The notes under the pieces were generated by a model that searched no databases, was not told where the DNA came from, and saw only the letters and a list, made by a program, of their open reading frames with translations. Source: Glandiceps talaboti (taxonomy: Eukaryota > Hemichordata > Enteropneusta > Spengelidae). From it: a stretch of 64,000 nucleotides of DNA. The stretch is from NCBI RefSeq assembly GCF_964340395.1, contig NC_135549.1, forward strand, positions 20,524,342 through 20,588,341. Reading direction: 5' to 3'. The position numbers and the translations under genes were made by a program. This document shows positions 47,851-62,918 of this stretch, piece by piece (the first letter of the stretch is position 1; every line of letters begins with the position of its first letter).

Positions 47851-50800
47851 ATAATGTTTCATTCACCTCAGTAAATGTCGACGTGATTTCATTTTTCATG
47901 CAAATGAAGTGAACATCTGTTTGGCACTGAGTTTGTATAGTGATTTCATGTTACTTTTATAGTACATACATGTATGTAGATGCATCTCTCTGTAGCATTG
48001 AACTATAAAACGGCTGCGCTATCAGACAGGAAAAGTTACATGAGCTGCTGTGTCTGCATGGTCACATGACTTCTGGCAACTTGACTCACACTGAGCTGAT
48101 ATTAGCAAACAACTGATATTTGGGTCAGCAATCCATTGTCAAATAATACTGGTAACAACGCCCCCTTTGTACATGTCGTAGGGCAGCTACAGGTAAAACT
48201 GGTACTTTACAACTGTGATCCACCATGGGAAAATTTGACAAGTGAATCTGTAATTTTTTGAAAACTCTTAGTTTCTGACCTTGCTTTTTGCCAAAATAAA
48301 TTTCACTTCAGTTGCCAAAATAGGTCATAACCCATCTACATGGTATGTTTAGAAATTTAGTCTACTGCCCTCTAGAGGGGAATTTCAGGTAATTTGAATG
48401 TTTATATTTGAGATCAACTACTGTGCAACTTTTAATGAACGATGTGCCACACTAATGATATACAGATAGAAAAGTTGCATGAATTTTTTGTCATTGGCCA
48501 AACATAATTTGAATATTCTGATGTTTCACAAGAAAAGACATTGCAATGTAGGATTTCTTCTGTATTTGTGATTTACATGTCTTAAATTGTGTCAGAAACT
48601 GAAAAATTGAGCTAAATTCTCCCCTTACTAGTATAACCACAGTTGTAGAATCTACTAGTCCAATAAGGATATTAGATAATGTTTATAGTGAAGTTCATAC
48701 ACATGAACATGTGTACATGGAAAGGGGGTGTGAACTTCCAGGTTTGAAACTTTCCAAATTACAACTTGTGAGGGCAGTCTTCAGAGAAAATGAAATGACA
48801 CTGGGTGCTATATTCGCTTTGTATGGTTTGTGTTTTATAACAGTAAAAGATGTTTGTAAAGAGCCATAATACCAAAATTCTTTATAAAACTTACCTTCTT
48901 GAAATTCAGAAAATGGGAATAAACACACTTCATTAAATCCTTTTCATGTAACAATATCTGTATGACAGTGATTGGGTATCAAGTCTGGTGACCTTTGACA
49001 CGTGTATCACATTGAATTCACAGGTATCTCTTTATAACAGGCAGTAGTTTCCTTTCATGAAAGACATGACAAAATTTTGTCAATTTTTTGGAAAAATTTG
49101 AAACTTGACATCAAAGCACACTGAAATCAGCAGATTTTTTTGGGAAACCGTAAGAAAAATTTGACTTGTTTATATACAAACTAATCCTGTTTTTCGTAAC
49201 ATGTATTTTTTTATGTACAAACAAACCCCCCCCCCCCCTGAGGATTAACAGGTACAATAGTCATTGACATTGTGCACATAGAGGTGTTCCTCCGATAGCC
49301 TTAGACCTGGTTAGATATTTTATGTAGAATATCAATATTTTGGCTAATCTCTGTCAAATAGGTAATACTGATTGATATGCACATACTATGAAATATAAAT
49401 ATAGTTTTGTCATCAATTTTATGCAGACAGGAGAGATCCAAATTGCAAATACATTTTCCTGTGTACCTGCTGCCCTGATCATACTGTTCTGAGTATTCTT
49501 TCATAGGACAATATCTGTCAAAAAAGAAGCACAGCAGTGTTTGGTTCGTTGAATAATAAATGGGTTACTATCATCCCATTGTGTAAACTCCACCCCTCCA
49601 ATTGGTGTTACCAATCACCAATTCAAATACAAGGAGTTTGGATATGAACTTCAAAGGTCAAAGGTCAACATTGTTTTGATACCAAAGACAAATCCTGACA
49701 CCATACATCCATCAACATACAGAAAATGCTGTGTGTGTATTATAAGCATTATACAGTAGATGATAATATTCAAGCATAGCTACCTGCATCATGATATAAA
49801 CTAAAAACATTACAAAGTGAACATATATACATACAATAATAATAATTCATTACCACAAACTCATCTCTCAAAGGTGGTAAATTTTTGTATATAAATTTTA
49901 TGTATGATCCATAAATTGACCTCAACTTTGCCAGGCACTATTATTTTGTATGGCTCTTTGTAAGTCCTCCTTACTTGCTTACACTACCAGTATTTGTAAT
50001 GTCTATAACTGAATTAGATCAAACACTAACTTGTCACCACTGCCTAATGAAGTTCAGATAGTCTTCTGGCGCCATCAGTTAAATTCTGTGTGTGCCGTCC
50101 GTGTGTGGGTAGGTTTGTCGGCAGATTTTTTTTTTTTAATTTTTTTTTCTCAAAATTTCTGTATTTCATACTATTGTAAGTGGAAAGACAGATCAAATAT
50201 CTTCAGACTAACTACACATATTTCTAAATATATATTTTTTTTAAATTAAGACAATCAAACTTTGGACTTTGACATTTACATTTCACCAGTCTAGTCGATC
50301 TCGGTACAAACGGAAAATGAATTAACAGAAAAGTGAATTTCACATGACATGCTACCATTGTGTTTTCCTGTCTGCCTGGTACAGGTGTCAGGGAGATTCA
50401 AGGACGGCAAACAAAGTATATTTAATTCATGGAGACTAATTTATTACTTCCATTATTGTCTTTAAAAAAAGAATATTAATCATGCATCTTTTGTCATAAT
50501 ATACAATGTATGGAACATATTGCATGAATTTTCCTTAGTTTGTTTCTATACCGTCAAATTTTATAAGTTGTGACTTTTATTACACAACTCCGCCATTCCT
50601 ATTCTCTAACATCCTTCCGTTGCACTCTCTCTAGACCTATCTCTTTAAACATTACTTTCAGCCTTCTCCAATCACTAACTACATGTAGTAGTATCCAGTG
50701 TCTGTGAATTCGCATTTCCTGTACCACACAGTAAATAAATTTGTACACTTCTTCTGTGCGGCCTCGAGCTCTGCTTGCAGAGATGAGATGCTTTTAAATA

Positions 50801-53800
50801 CAAATCTCCTTTATTACTACTATACCTTCAGTGAGTATGTAGTAAGGTAACATCAACAACAACAACAACAACAACAATAACAATAACAATAACAATAACA
50901 ACATATTTACTGTAAAAGACAGTAACATGATTATATATATCAGAGGGTTACCATCAATTGTGTCATTGTTTGTATACTCAGTGTTGTTGCTAAAATTGTG
51001 AAACCCAGTATTAACAGAGGTCAGGTGGGAAAGAAGGTATATAACCGTACAGTGTATAGATTTTAATGCTTTGTCCCATTGTTTATGATTTTGGTGAGGA
51101 CCCTGGTAAAATATTGCCCTTAAAAACACTGAGTACATAGACTTTAAAAAAGAAATTATATTATATTTACATGTACTACGTACTTCAGTTGATATATAGG
51201 AAAATAATTTGTCAATATGAACTTCAAGTTCAAAGGCCACAGTTGAAATGTGGATACCATGTATCATTAGCCGAGGTACAGTAATCTCAAATACCAGTGT
51301 ATTACAGTCATTTGATATTTTTGACAGTTTGACTTGTAGAAACTGTGAATATTTTGTTCTGTTTCACCTCTTGCAAAAATTCTATTTAAAAAAATGGATT
51401 ATAAACAAAAAATTACCAAGTGAAATAGTATGATTAATTTTTAATTTTTTACTTAATTTTATCTTTATTTCAATATTTGTCTATTTGATTAATTTCAGGA
51501 AAGTAGGTAAATATTATTAAAAGCAAGTCAATATTTAATAAATCATGACAGGGATCAAGTAAACTAATTTATTTTCCCAAAATGTAGTAGATTAAATACT
51601 ACCATTAACAATTTTTTCTCATAATTAGTCATATCAAAATATTTGACCAAAATTCTTTGAGATGATGAATCTTGTGCTGAAATTGATAATGGGTTCAAGG
51701 GTCAATTCCTTGTCAGGAAAGTCTTCCTTATTTCTGAAGTGCTGTGATTCAGGTAGCCAATCAGTAGCACTGTTATTTAATGATAAGAGAACTGATTACA
51801 GTTCACCTGTATGTAATAGTTCACCCCAGTGGCCAGTTGGTTGTACGTGTGAAGTCAAACACCCCAGTACTACTACTAAGAAGTTCAAATGCGTTGACAT
51901 TTTTTGTGACATTGTGGTGTGGAGGATTTGTTGTATGGATGGATATACTGTAAGTATTGTTAATTTGTTATGTAGAGAGTAAACATCATACAGGAACACA
52001 GTGTACATTGTATTTACCTACAGCTACCAAAGTTATGTAATGGTATACATGTACATGTAAAACCTACAGTGTTAATTACTAGTACATATTGATTGTCTGG
52101 GTATACACATATACTGCCCATATTCTGTTTTGATTCACATTTGCAAGAACTGCATTGCCTGAGTCTCAGAATTAACCGTCTACAAAAGACCTTCTGGAGT
52201 GTAGGTTTGATTATTTTGTAAATTTAAGCATAACAGTGATCATTTTAACTGAATCAGGATTGTCCTACTAAAAAAAAATACTATCAAAAAATAACCAGAC
52301 CAGACTCCATTATGCATTATTTATGCCGCAGACAATTCATTAAATTATAAATCCACAGTACTGAAAGCAGATGTACATAATTCATGGCTATCCAGTGAAA
52401 GTAGATGATAAATGCAGTAATTATATGTTAGAAAGCCTGGAGTCCATTGAACTCACAGATTCCAGTCTACATCTCCTAAATTTTGATATTTTAAGATATT
52501 TTTTGTGACGTTACTGTTTCAGGATATATATCTTGTAGCTACTGTGAGTAAGTTGGAAACATATAATTATAAAAAGCAGAACTGCTGAAATATCTTACAA
52601 AACTGCCGACATAGAAATGATTAGGAAGTAGTTGGACACAAAGCTAACAAATAGATTTTAATAATGACGTTATCAGTCCAGGGGAAAGGGAGATTAGAAC
52701 GCACGCACCCACAATGGCTGATCTGTCAGTCTGGCTAACAAAGAGAGACGTATTGAAGAACAAGAAGTCTCTATTGTTGAATTTGACCTTTGACCTTTCT
52801 CATCTTACCTCTGGAAAAAGAGGAAGACGACAACAAAGAAGATGTCTCATAAAATCAGTTTATTGTATTGAATGAAAATTGATTTTTCAAATTTGATTTT
52901 TTTTCTGCGTGATCAGTCTTTCAATGAATGGTTTGATTTGATTTTTATGGTCGCTGTCATTTGTTTCTGAATGACTAAAGTGTTTTGACAAGATGTAAAC
53001 CAGGACTATGCCTCAATCAACCCCAGCGGTATGATTGGTGACGTCACCTGTTAGGATAGAGGTTGTACTGTGAAGGATTTAATCCTATGTGCTTATAGAG
53101 GCCGCAATAGATTGTATGCTCCCGAGGGAGTTGAGGAAGTATAAAAAAAAAAAGGCTGTTGTGGCATTATAGGTCTGTACTATGGGTAATAATTGTACAG
53201 TGCTTTGACTGCATTCAAACTAACATTGTTATTGTTTTTATTTGAATATTAATGACATTTATTATATAGCTATAAACTTGGCTATTTGGTTAGACACATG
53301 CCGATATGTCCAGCCAACGTTGTTAGCCAAGTCTCTGGGCGATAGAGTAATAACTGTAGGAAACCCAACATATTGTAGATACATCACAAAAAGGACAAAA
53401 TCAGCAGAAAAAAATAATATATCACAGTCTATACTCTCAATTATTTAGAAGAGTTATTGTTATGAATGCACATGAAGCATTTCTACTATATGGCATTGTA
53501 GACCTACCCCCCCCCCCCAACACACATACACATACACACACCCCTCAATGACACACATCATTCCTATCTAATGAATATATATCCTAAGTTGATGACTTGC
53601 TATATCACTTTCATGTAGATATCAATTTCAGATGGTTTATATTTCTCTACCACTTTTGTTATTTGAGACATATACATATCGCATATTTCTACATCATTTA
53701 CATGTATTATAGCCGGGTATCAAATTAACCATTTCCCGTATAGTGTTATTTCCCTGTCAATACTGGTAGAACCTTGCCTGTCATTCAGAAAACCCCTTTG

Positions 53801-54900
53801 CTGCGTGAATAATGATATTGATATAATATTGGACTATTGATTTATCTAAGAATTGTGTACTCTATAATCGAACCAAGCCTCCCTGTCCCCCCCCCCCTCC
53901 CCTTTGGCAGGATAGTTCTCAGGTAGACTGTAAGATGCATCGCATAACTCTGCCCTCACTGGCCTGCTGTAAAATGGGTTGACTGATGTGTGAGGGCGCC
54001 CCAACATGGCGTACCTTACAGACTAGTTGTCAGAAAAAATTGAAATTGATTTATTGGTGTTATAGAATGTAAAAAAGGACTTTCTCTTCAGGTAGGGTTT
54101 CATATTAAGCTTTGAACCAGTAATTATTTAGTTCCTTTTAATTTCTGGTCAATATGCTCTCATGTTTGTGGTGTTTTGATTGTGCTGCACTTTTGTCTCG
54201 GGAGTCAAAGAAGATTTAAGGATTACTTTCATGACTTTTGTTATTGCTTCTGAGAATCGAACCCCCATGTGTGGCTAGCGCTTTATTAAACCCACAATAG
54301 ATAAAATCGACTACATTGTACATTTACTTGAGGAAACATGTAACAAACATAGAATATTTTAATATTGAAATGAGGACATCAACATAAAACGTTGTAAATA
54401 AGGAAGTGAAGTGGTTCAGTCTACAACTTATGGCCAAACATGCATTCCTCAGTTGCATGCGACTCATCAGAGTCTTGTGGAATAGTCTTACAGCGGATCA
54501 GAAGATTTGAAGAGGTGGCTAGAATCGAAACGTGTGACTTTAACAGGTACCATGGCAACAGTTCTAATACATCCACATTTCGTTTGAGAAAATTGCTTCT
54601 TGTTATTTTTGGACCTTTACCATACGGTTGGTTGATGATGCATGAATGTTGTATTAGCTCCACAAGGAAGTTGCCTAATCTTTTGACCTTTTCAATAATG
54701 TACCTAAATTTTGTAGTAAGTTGGAGACAATGTAAAAGTGTATACAGCATATATTTATAGCTATATATAATTATTTAATGATTTCTAAATTTATGTTGTA
54801 ATTATTCCTTACAGTAAAAAAAAACATGTTTCACAACTTCTTAACTCCACCCCCCTCCCCTCCTCTGCCTCCCTTGAATGTTTCTCCCCTCTCAGCTCTC
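47851..54900. other. intron of the FGD-like gene, no gene seen
   Basis: AT-rich intron sequence. Notable only: a CAA/CAATAA run at 50853-50901 (GTTGTT-rich on the minus strand), C runs near 49227, 53508 and 53888, and TACATGTA-type palindromes. At 54235-54300 the minus strand has GGGGGTTCGATTCTC, resembling a tRNA B box and possibly a scrap of a tRNA-derived SINE. No splice-consistent exon was found. Confidence 0.5.
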
Positions 54901-54906
54901 TAAGTA

Positions 54907-55290
54907 AGGTGTAAAAAAAAAAAAAGTTGTGTGGTTCCGATTACATTCAATTTTAAAATAGGTGGGTAGGTAGATATTTTATTTTATTTTATTATATTTT
55001 TTTTTCACGTGTGAGTGCCTAGTTCAGGTTTTCCATCGTTTTCCAAATAGTGTCTGTGTTGTTTATTTCTTCCTATCAGATGTACAGCCATTACAGATTG
55101 GAAGAATAGTTTTATATTGTCTTTTTAAGTTGATGTCAGTTTCCACACCCACTATTTCTTGCAAGACTTCACGATTTTTGCGATTTTATTATTATTTTCT
55201 TGAATACGTAAAAAAAAAGTTTAGGGTCGGCGTGAAAATCTAGGTGGGGGTCGGGTAACTGGAACCAAACAACGTTTTTTATTTGGCCTA
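54907..55290. repeat. MITE-like family A, copy 3
   Basis: TTGTGTGGTTCCGATTACAT at the left, GGTCGGGTAACTGGAACCAA and ATTTGGCCTAA at the right. Direct orientation relative to 2983-3370. Confidence 0.75.
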
Positions 55291-56484
55291 ACTAAACATA
55301 CTCTCACGGTGGTGTTCAGCTGTCAAAAACTGTTATCAAAAAAAGATAAAACATCATCCATTCAGTTCGTTAAAAATATAGACACGCTGTACCACCAGTG
55401 GTAGTATTTGTACATTTATGTGGTATCATACACCTTGATGAACCTACAAGGATATAGCTTGTGTTAAAGAATAGAGAAGTCAATTCAGATTACTGAAAAA
55501 AGTAGAACTAATTTAATATTTCAAAGTGCAATAAATTTTCACATTTTCCGTACTGTAAAATGTTTAGTTTCATGAGTTTATTACATGGCTATCATTATCA
55601 GTATTAAAACAGAAAACTTCATTTGAAGAATATTTTCAGGAGAAAGGAATTTTAGTAACCATAGTTATTGCGAAATATTGGTCATCAATTCTTGAAGGAG
55701 AGTAGAAAGAAGTAGACAGATAAAAATTAAGTCATAGAGAGCTCCCTGTTTCACTCAGAAGTACTCGTATGTGCTTTGAATTCTCTCTGTCTTCTAGGGC
55801 TCTGTTGTGTAGCAAAAAAAAGAACTCTTCATTTTTGATGATAATCTAGAAACGAATATAGAAGAGTATGTGTTATATAAAGTAACTTTCTGTACTGTGT
55901 TTTCAATTAGTCTAGATGCTAACAGTGGTATCAAAATCATCTGTGAAAGAGAGAGATCTTGGGATTCGATGTAGGATGTATTATAACACGGGTAGACTAG
56001 TTTTCAATAAGCACTGGGTTGGTTTTCAAAGCTTTATATGTGTATAGAAACTGTTAGTATACCTGTATAAACATGAGAATTATGTCACTTCTATGTTATA
56101 CCATAGTTACTAAGTCTCACAGTGATACAGTAATACCTCATACAGCATAAACTGTGTGGTCATTATTTGTATAAAACTCTCTCGTAGACTATCTTGTACA
56201 TGTGAAAGCTTGAAAACTTAAACTATTGTATAATATCCAAAGACAAACATCATAAATTTACACCCTCTAGTACTGAAACTTGATACAACAGTGTGACTTC
56301 CACATGTCATATAAAGTTCTCTCTGTGCATTATACATGTAATGTCATGGCCCTGACATCTGTTGATAGTCTTGGGGTTAAACGGGTATAGACAGTACAAA
56401 TTGATCTTTTGAATGTAAGGGGTTAAGAACAGTGTCTGTACACATGTCATGATGAAATAGTGAACTACCAATTGCCTTCTGTAG

Positions 56485-57022
<538 letters not shown>

Positions 57023-57554
57023 TATGCATATATGTATTTCTTTATTCTGTATGTTGCTTCTCTGGCATTGGTGAAATTAATGTTTTGTATAGTTAGTGTC
57101 TGATTGCTACACAGCTCAGTGGTATATTGCTAGATTTCAGGTAAAATACTGATAAAAAGAAATCTCAAGCAGATTTAAGATGGGACACTTAATTTGCATT
57201 CATTGCACATTCTGAGGTGTGTTGGCTGTTGGTGCCTTGACACCCTGCAGACAGATACCACTATATTAAACCAGTCATGTGTGGTTTTCTATCTTAGGTT
57301 ATGATCCAAGGTATATTGTGTATATGCAAATATATGCAAATTTTAACTGATCCTCCCTCCCCCATTTAAATACCAAGGTTACCAATTCTGTGACAGAATA
57401 ATGCAAAATATACCTAACAAATTAGGTTCCACATTTGTAGAACAAAAAACAGATAAACAGATTTTCCCTCTCTGTTTCTCGTGCTCTAGCTGTTACATAA
57501 CTAAAACCTCTCTTCATTCATGTATTTTGATGCAAATCTTCTTAATTCTTGCAG

Positions 57555-57903
57555 TAACAAACCAGTGATTCATTTACAAGAAGAAAAGAGCAAGGAAGTA
57601 GAAGAACATAATTTTGTCCAAAAAGGTGAAGATTTTGACAATGACGAAAAAAGTGAAGAATTCGATGATGACGACGACATCAGAATCAGTTCAGGTAGTG
57701 GAGATTCTACCAGTGTGCATGACCAAGATGACAGCAGCTCAGAAGATGAACAGTCTACTGGAGAAGATGAAGAAGATGAAATGCCAGATGAGGAAAAAGA
57801 GAAAAAACTTCAAGAGAAAAAGAAGAATAAAGCATTTTGTGTTGCTAAGGAACTTATGACCTCAGAGAAGGCCTTTGTTGGAATATTGAGACTATTGAAT
57901 GTG
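57555..57903 (+). CDS. FGD5/FGD6-like RhoGEF, exon 3 (acidic linker and start of DH domain)
   Basis: 349-base exon after TTGCAG, completing a Ser codon (AG+T), and ending AATGTG|GTACGTA in phase 0 (residues about 975-1091). It is strongly acidic (EEFDDDDDIRI, EDEQSTGEDEEDEMPDEEKE), then Lys-rich, then enters the Dbl-homology domain at AFCVAKELMTSEKAFVGIL. That is conserved region 1 of FGD proteins, where ELxxTE/SEK-type residues contact the switch regions of CDC42-family GTPases. The adjacent exon at 60867 continues it without gap. Confidence 0.9.
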
Positions 57904-57946
57904 GTACGTATTTTGTACATTTCCAGTTTCACTTGATGGCTTCTTC

Positions 57947-58159
57947 TTAACCCTTTCAGGACTAGAAACTTTCCCGCCAAAATTTTTGAACAAAAATTCT
58001 TGTTTCTCTGTAATTTTTGGAAAAAGATCAACTTTATTTTAGACCAGAATTCAAGAAATATTACTTCCCAATGAAGTAATATTCTTAAATTTTAGAAAAT
58101 GTTCTTACAATCAAGTTTCTATTTATTCCAATGTCGTCTCTAGGAATGAAAGGGTTAAT
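57947..58159. repeat. MITE-like element with TTAACCCTTTC ends
   Basis: TTAACCCTTTCAGGACTAGA at the left and TCTAGGAATGAAAGGGTTAA at the right are inverse, 213 bases apart. Internal AAAATTTTTGAACAAAAATT also folds. A related left end is seen near 61458. Confidence 0.8.
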
Positions 58160-58722
58160 TAATAGTCTGATAAGAATTGCATATCATTTTGAATGGCTTA
58201 GGTTTTTTTTTTTAGCACAACCATGGTTCCTTGCAACAGCAAAACTAATGGACAATTCAAGCCAAAATATGAAAAGTATGACGTATTTTAACTTGAGTTT
58301 CTGAAATTTCTATCTACCTTGATAGTAACCATGGCAACGCTAATCTGAATAAAAGACACAATTTGGGGTTAGGATTAAAATTTAGGTGTCAAAACAGATG
58401 TTTGGCAGAACTGTTGAAAAAGTTTGAACAGAAGAAATTGATAATCCTATGTATTCATATGGTTACACTGAAAACGTAATACTGATGTGGGAACCTGGGA
58501 TTGAAACCTGGGCCTTTAATTGTCTTCGATACAGTCACAGCATGGACATAAACAGGTTCAGTATTAAAAGTCAATTCTACTTCAATGTCATTGGTGCTAT
58601 TTTGGAATCAATATCTGGAAAATGTCAAAATCAAGCTACAGGTACTCTTAATAATATTCACTTTTCATGTAACTGTTATCATTCCCCACCCCCACCCCCC
58701 ACTGGTATAAATATGTAACATT

Positions 58723-59033
58723 AGCCCTGTCCACACAGTGTCTGTTATCTTGTCCGCATATATGCACTAAAATCAGTTTGAACTGATTTAGTTGAATCGG
58801 TTCAAAACCACCACACAGGAGTAGTTTCAAACCCATTCAAAGTAAATCAGTTTAAAAAAAAAGCACTTCAAAACCATCGCAAAAGTAAAAGGGGAAAAAA
58901 AGGAATAAATTTAAATCAAATGCTCTGTTAAACAGCAGTTTTCTCATGGGAACAGAAACTGGTTTCCGACCAATGTAACAGAATCTATTCAGTTTCAACC
59001 AGTTTTGAATCAATTCAGGTAGGGACAGGGCTT
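58723..59033. repeat. MITE-like element with AGCCCTGTCC ends
   Basis: AGCCCTGTCCACAC and TAGGGACAGGGCTT bound about 310 bases, with repeated AATCAGTTT/TTCAAACC-type blocks in both orientations. Confidence 0.7.
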
Positions 59034-59730
59034 ATACTGAAAATATTTGTCACAACTGTAGACAGCCTGTGATATAATTTAACCGACAGCATTGTAACAT
59101 AACAAAAGTCAAATCAACAAGCCATCTTTATGGTATTTTGCTGACAGCTTTAGTAGGGGTATCTGCATTTTTATTTTGTGATAATGTAACTAAAGAATCC
59201 ACCATGGCGTACACACTAAATGAAAGCGTTTTACTGAAAACATAGAGACCTGTCGTTTTCCACTTATTTATGTAACAGTACAGTAACCACAAGCTAAGTT
59301 TAGTATAAGTGGTTACATAAACCTGAAACAACTAGGTGATACTTCAGTCTACCGAAAACAAAGCAGATAATTATAATACTGTTGAAAAAATGTTAGCTAG
59401 GAGTTCGTTATAATGTTCAATCTGATATTGGTTTTTTCAATATTTTTCACATAACAATATACCTCATGGTATAAGGCGATACAAAACTAGTATACAGGAA
59501 TTGTGTGAATACAATCATTTAGCAGATTGCTCTAGGACTGTTTACAGCAACAAGAAATTTTCCAAGAGGAAGTTTATCAACTGAGGTCAAAATATGCACA
59601 AATTTACTTTAAATTTTACTTTTTTTAGTTAAAAAAGCTATGTAAAAAGTCAATCTTTTGCCTGGATTGTGGGAATTGAGTATAATAGTTTTGTAGATAG
59701 TCAAATTGGTGAGAACCTTGTATTAAATGG

Positions 59731-59905
59731 CACCCCCCCCCCCAAAAAAAAAACACCCAAACAAACAAACAAACAAACAAACAAAAAAAAACAAAACAAA
59801 AACAAAAAAACAAAAAAACAGACAAAACAAACGACAACAAACAAAACAAACAAACAAACAAACGGACAAAAAACATCAAAAATACAGACAAAACAAACGA
59901 CAACA
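59731..59905. repeat. C run and (CAAA)n low-complexity tract
   Basis: CCCCCCCCCC then A-rich text and AAAC/CAAA units. The sequence AGACAAAACAAACGACAACA occurs twice (59819 and 59885). Confidence 0.92.
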
Positions 59906-60238
59906 AACAATCAAAACCCCTCAGCAAAATGCAATGCCAAAAAATTGAAGGAATAATTCGTTATTATCAGAGGATCTCATAGATGTAAAATATTAGTACA
60001 TGTAGTATAAAAAATATTGGCCTAACCTTGTACTGTGGTCTTTCTGAAGTGAAACTACCAGCATAAATTAAAGATTTACAATACCACTTCTTACTTTGTT
60101 GTTATTCAAATAGTCTTTACAACCATAGTATCATAAAGGCATAGTGTATAGTCAGAAAGTATTTCTAAATAAACATTTCATGACGTCGCTTTAATGATTA
60201 TTGAACATTTAGCACACAAAATGAAACCATATACAGTG

Positions 60239-60618
60239 AATTTCACAATACCATGCAGCTTTTCTGTTTGATACAACCACGCAGAACCAATAACAAACTG
60301 GACATTCTACACTTTACGATAGCAAGAATGAATGAGTACAGTTTCTTGCTACATTTTGTCTGTGAAATGAACTACACATGCCACCATACAGACATCAAAT
60401 GAACACTGTAAAGGACATTTTATGTGCCCTTCATTGGGTGTTTGATGCTAAGAAAAACATTGGCGCCAAATTGTCTGCATGGCATTGCAAGACATTTAAA
60501 TTGTTTACTTCATTTAGACTAAATGTAACAAAAAACGTCATCCTGCTATTGAAGTGTGGCATATGCAGTTTCTTGTTGGTTGTATCAAACAGAAAAGCTG
60601 CACGGTATTTTGAAATTG
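60239..60618. repeat. MITE-like family E, copy 1, long inverted ends
   Basis: About 42-base inverted termini: AATTTCACAATACCATGCAG...TTTCTGTTTGATACAACCA against its inverse at 60577-60618. A diverged copy lies at 62538-62912. Noncoding. Confidence 0.85.
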
Positions 60619-60866
60619 ACTCTACAATGTAAGAGCATATACTACAATTTTACTTCAATATTAGTTGAGCCAGACAACAAGATATCAAAACTTTAGTCCA
60701 ATATTTCTTGAGCAAGACAACAAAATGTAACAATGTCAGTAAGATTTTTTGTCAAACCAGAGTAAGATTTGTTTCAGTGTAACTGGCTTTTATTGTACAT
60801 CTTTTGGATTTTTACTCTTTCTAGATTTCTTAAATGATACATCATGAACTTTCTTTTATCATACAG

Positions 60867-61018
60867 GACTTCAGAGATGCTGTAGACAAAGCAAACGAGA
60901 AGGCTTCCAAACCTATTATTGAACAGAAAGTGATGAACCAGATATTCTCATACCTGCCACAGTTACAGACATTTAACGAAGAACTTCTGACTGATTTGGA
61001 AAAGAGAATTGAAAATTG
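60867..61018 (+). CDS. FGD5/FGD6-like RhoGEF, exon 4 (DH domain continued), gene runs past the window
   Basis: 152-base exon after CATACAG, phase 0 in and phase 2 out (ATTG|GTAAAG), residues about 1092-1142. It reads DFRDAVDKANEKASKPIIEQ, then YLPQLQTFNEELLTDLEKRI. The DFRDAV...LPQLxxxNxxLLxxLExR arrangement is the FGD5/FGD6 signature between DH conserved regions 1 and 2. The rest of DH, the PH domains and the FYVE zinc finger are expected downstream; no next exon was found before 64000. Confidence 0.92.
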
Positions 61019-61187
61019 GTAAAGATAATGTTCATTTGTATTAATATTTACCTCAAAGGGGTTATTGTTTGTGATAAGGTTTAAGAAAGCAAAAATGAAA
61101 GTGAATCAGATAAAATTAGACCGAGTTGTTTTCTTTTGATAGGGTTGACATGGGGTGGAGGGGGCTTAGTAAAATATAAAGTAGACA

Positions 61188-61365
61188 GTGTTTTTTTTTA
61201 AGGGCAGTCGTAAAGCAGGTAAAATCCACCGCGGTTCGCAGTAATTTTACCATGGTTCCCAAACAAACTTATGGTAGATTTTATGGGAAACTATGCAACT
61301 TTTACACCTTTCACTCTTTCTGTTTACCAGGGTTCCCCAACAACCTTAACAAAAACACTGGCACA
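61188..61365. repeat. MITE-like family C, copy 4
   Basis: GACAGTGTTTTTTTTTAAGG at the left, GGTAAAATCCACCGCGG and CCATGGTTCCCAAACAAACT inside, and AACAAAAACACTGGC at the right. Confidence 0.7.
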
Positions 61366-62537
61366 GTGGTAGACAGCTATGAGGTAGAATTTTCCCAACA
61401 TTTGCATTTTTGTAGTCTTGGATTGCAGTGTATACTCTTAACCCTTATCAGTGTATACCTTTAACCCTTTCACCACCGATTCCCGCTATTGCTGGAACAC
61501 ACAAGCGCTAAGGATTAGATAGCATGATGCTTTTGTTCAAAAACCAAATATTTGTATATACCTCAGTCATACAACTGTTTTGTACACCTAAATTTCAATT
61601 CTAAAATATTAATATGACATTGGCCTTTAACAAAAACATTTATTATAATACTTCACAGTAAAGTGTTAATGATAGGAAGTTCATTTCAACATCCACAGAC
61701 AACAAACTTACTCAAAAGTTCAACAGTGAAAATGAAATCACTTATTTTGGTTTGAATATCAACTTTTGTTACATCAAGGAAGTGAAATCGTTTGCAACCA
61801 TTAGAAGAAATTCTAGACCTCATAAATGGAAGTTACTTATTTTTAATATAATTGTAATATTATATGGAATATTATTTTTTGTTAAAAATGATATTTTTGA
61901 CAGAACAACCCAAATGTTACAAAATTGCTAACAATGTCTTATTCAGGGTGTGAAGTATTCAAACTCTACCCAAGTTGTCCAACATGTAAATTTGATCAGT
62001 ATTCGACTCAATGTGAGTGAGTTTAAAGGCTTTGCATGTAGAGTACTGGCAATAATTATCTTTCTTGAAGTATCATTTTGAGTGTCTTTGCCCACTGTCA
62101 GTATAATCTATCCAAATATCTTATCAGTCTAGAAATAAAGATGGAAATAACAGATGACCCAGTCAGGTTATTGAGAGTATGGGTCAACTAAATACAGGTC
62201 AAAGGTCATTGGCTTACAGTTATAGTCTGTATTCCAATCATGATTTTCGGGTTCAAAAAAAATTTCACAGTTTGGTGTGAATCATAGATTTACTTGTTCA
62301 GAAATAGAAAGGAAAATGATTTTTTTGCTGTACATACAATATGTTCTGCTGCAAAAGAAGAGTACAAGTTCCCTTTACAGCAAACTATAAAGGTCAATAT
62401 ACACTCCTGGACATTCACTCTGTGAAATGTATTCCAAAAAGTCTCAGAAATTAATTGAAATATTGGATTTCCTTTTTACTACTATCAACAAAAAATTGAA
62501 CTTCGTAAATCATTGTAACATTGTGTTGTGTCATGTA

Positions 62538-62912
62538 CAGCCTGTTTCAAGTAGTGATTCGTTGGCTCTGTTTGATACAACCTGGCAGAAACCAATAAGA
62601 AACTGTACATTCTACACTTTAAGATAACAAGATTGAATGAATACAGTTCCTTGCTAAATTTTGTCTAAATAAAATGAACTAGCCTGCCACCTTGCAGACA
62701 TCAAATGCAGACATCACCCTGTAGACATCAAAAGGCAGACGTCTAAACATTAGAGTCGGCATGTCTGTATCTAGTTGCTGTGCATTTTGAATGATTTTAT
62801 TTAATTTAGACAAATTGTAGCAAGAAATAGCAAGAAATTGCAATCATGCTGTCTTAAGTATACAATATACAGTTTCTTGCATGGTTGTACCAAACAGTGA
62901 ACAGTAATTTGA
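62538..62912. repeat. MITE-like family E, copy 2
   Basis: GGCTCTGTTTGATACAACCT, ACATTCTACACTTTA and CAGTTTCTTGCATGGTTGTA match family E in order. The ends have decayed, and the right end is followed by a (TA)n array. Confidence 0.7.
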
Positions 62913-62918
62913 AACAAG

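Noticed and set aside
50853-50905. Poly-Leu coding region (minus strand, 50794-51267)
   Set aside because: Produced by a CAA/CAATAA microsatellite; no gene features around it.
54235-54300. tRNA gene on the minus strand (GGTTCGATTCT)
   Set aside because: Only a B-box-like stretch is present; no acceptor stem or anticodon arm can be folded.
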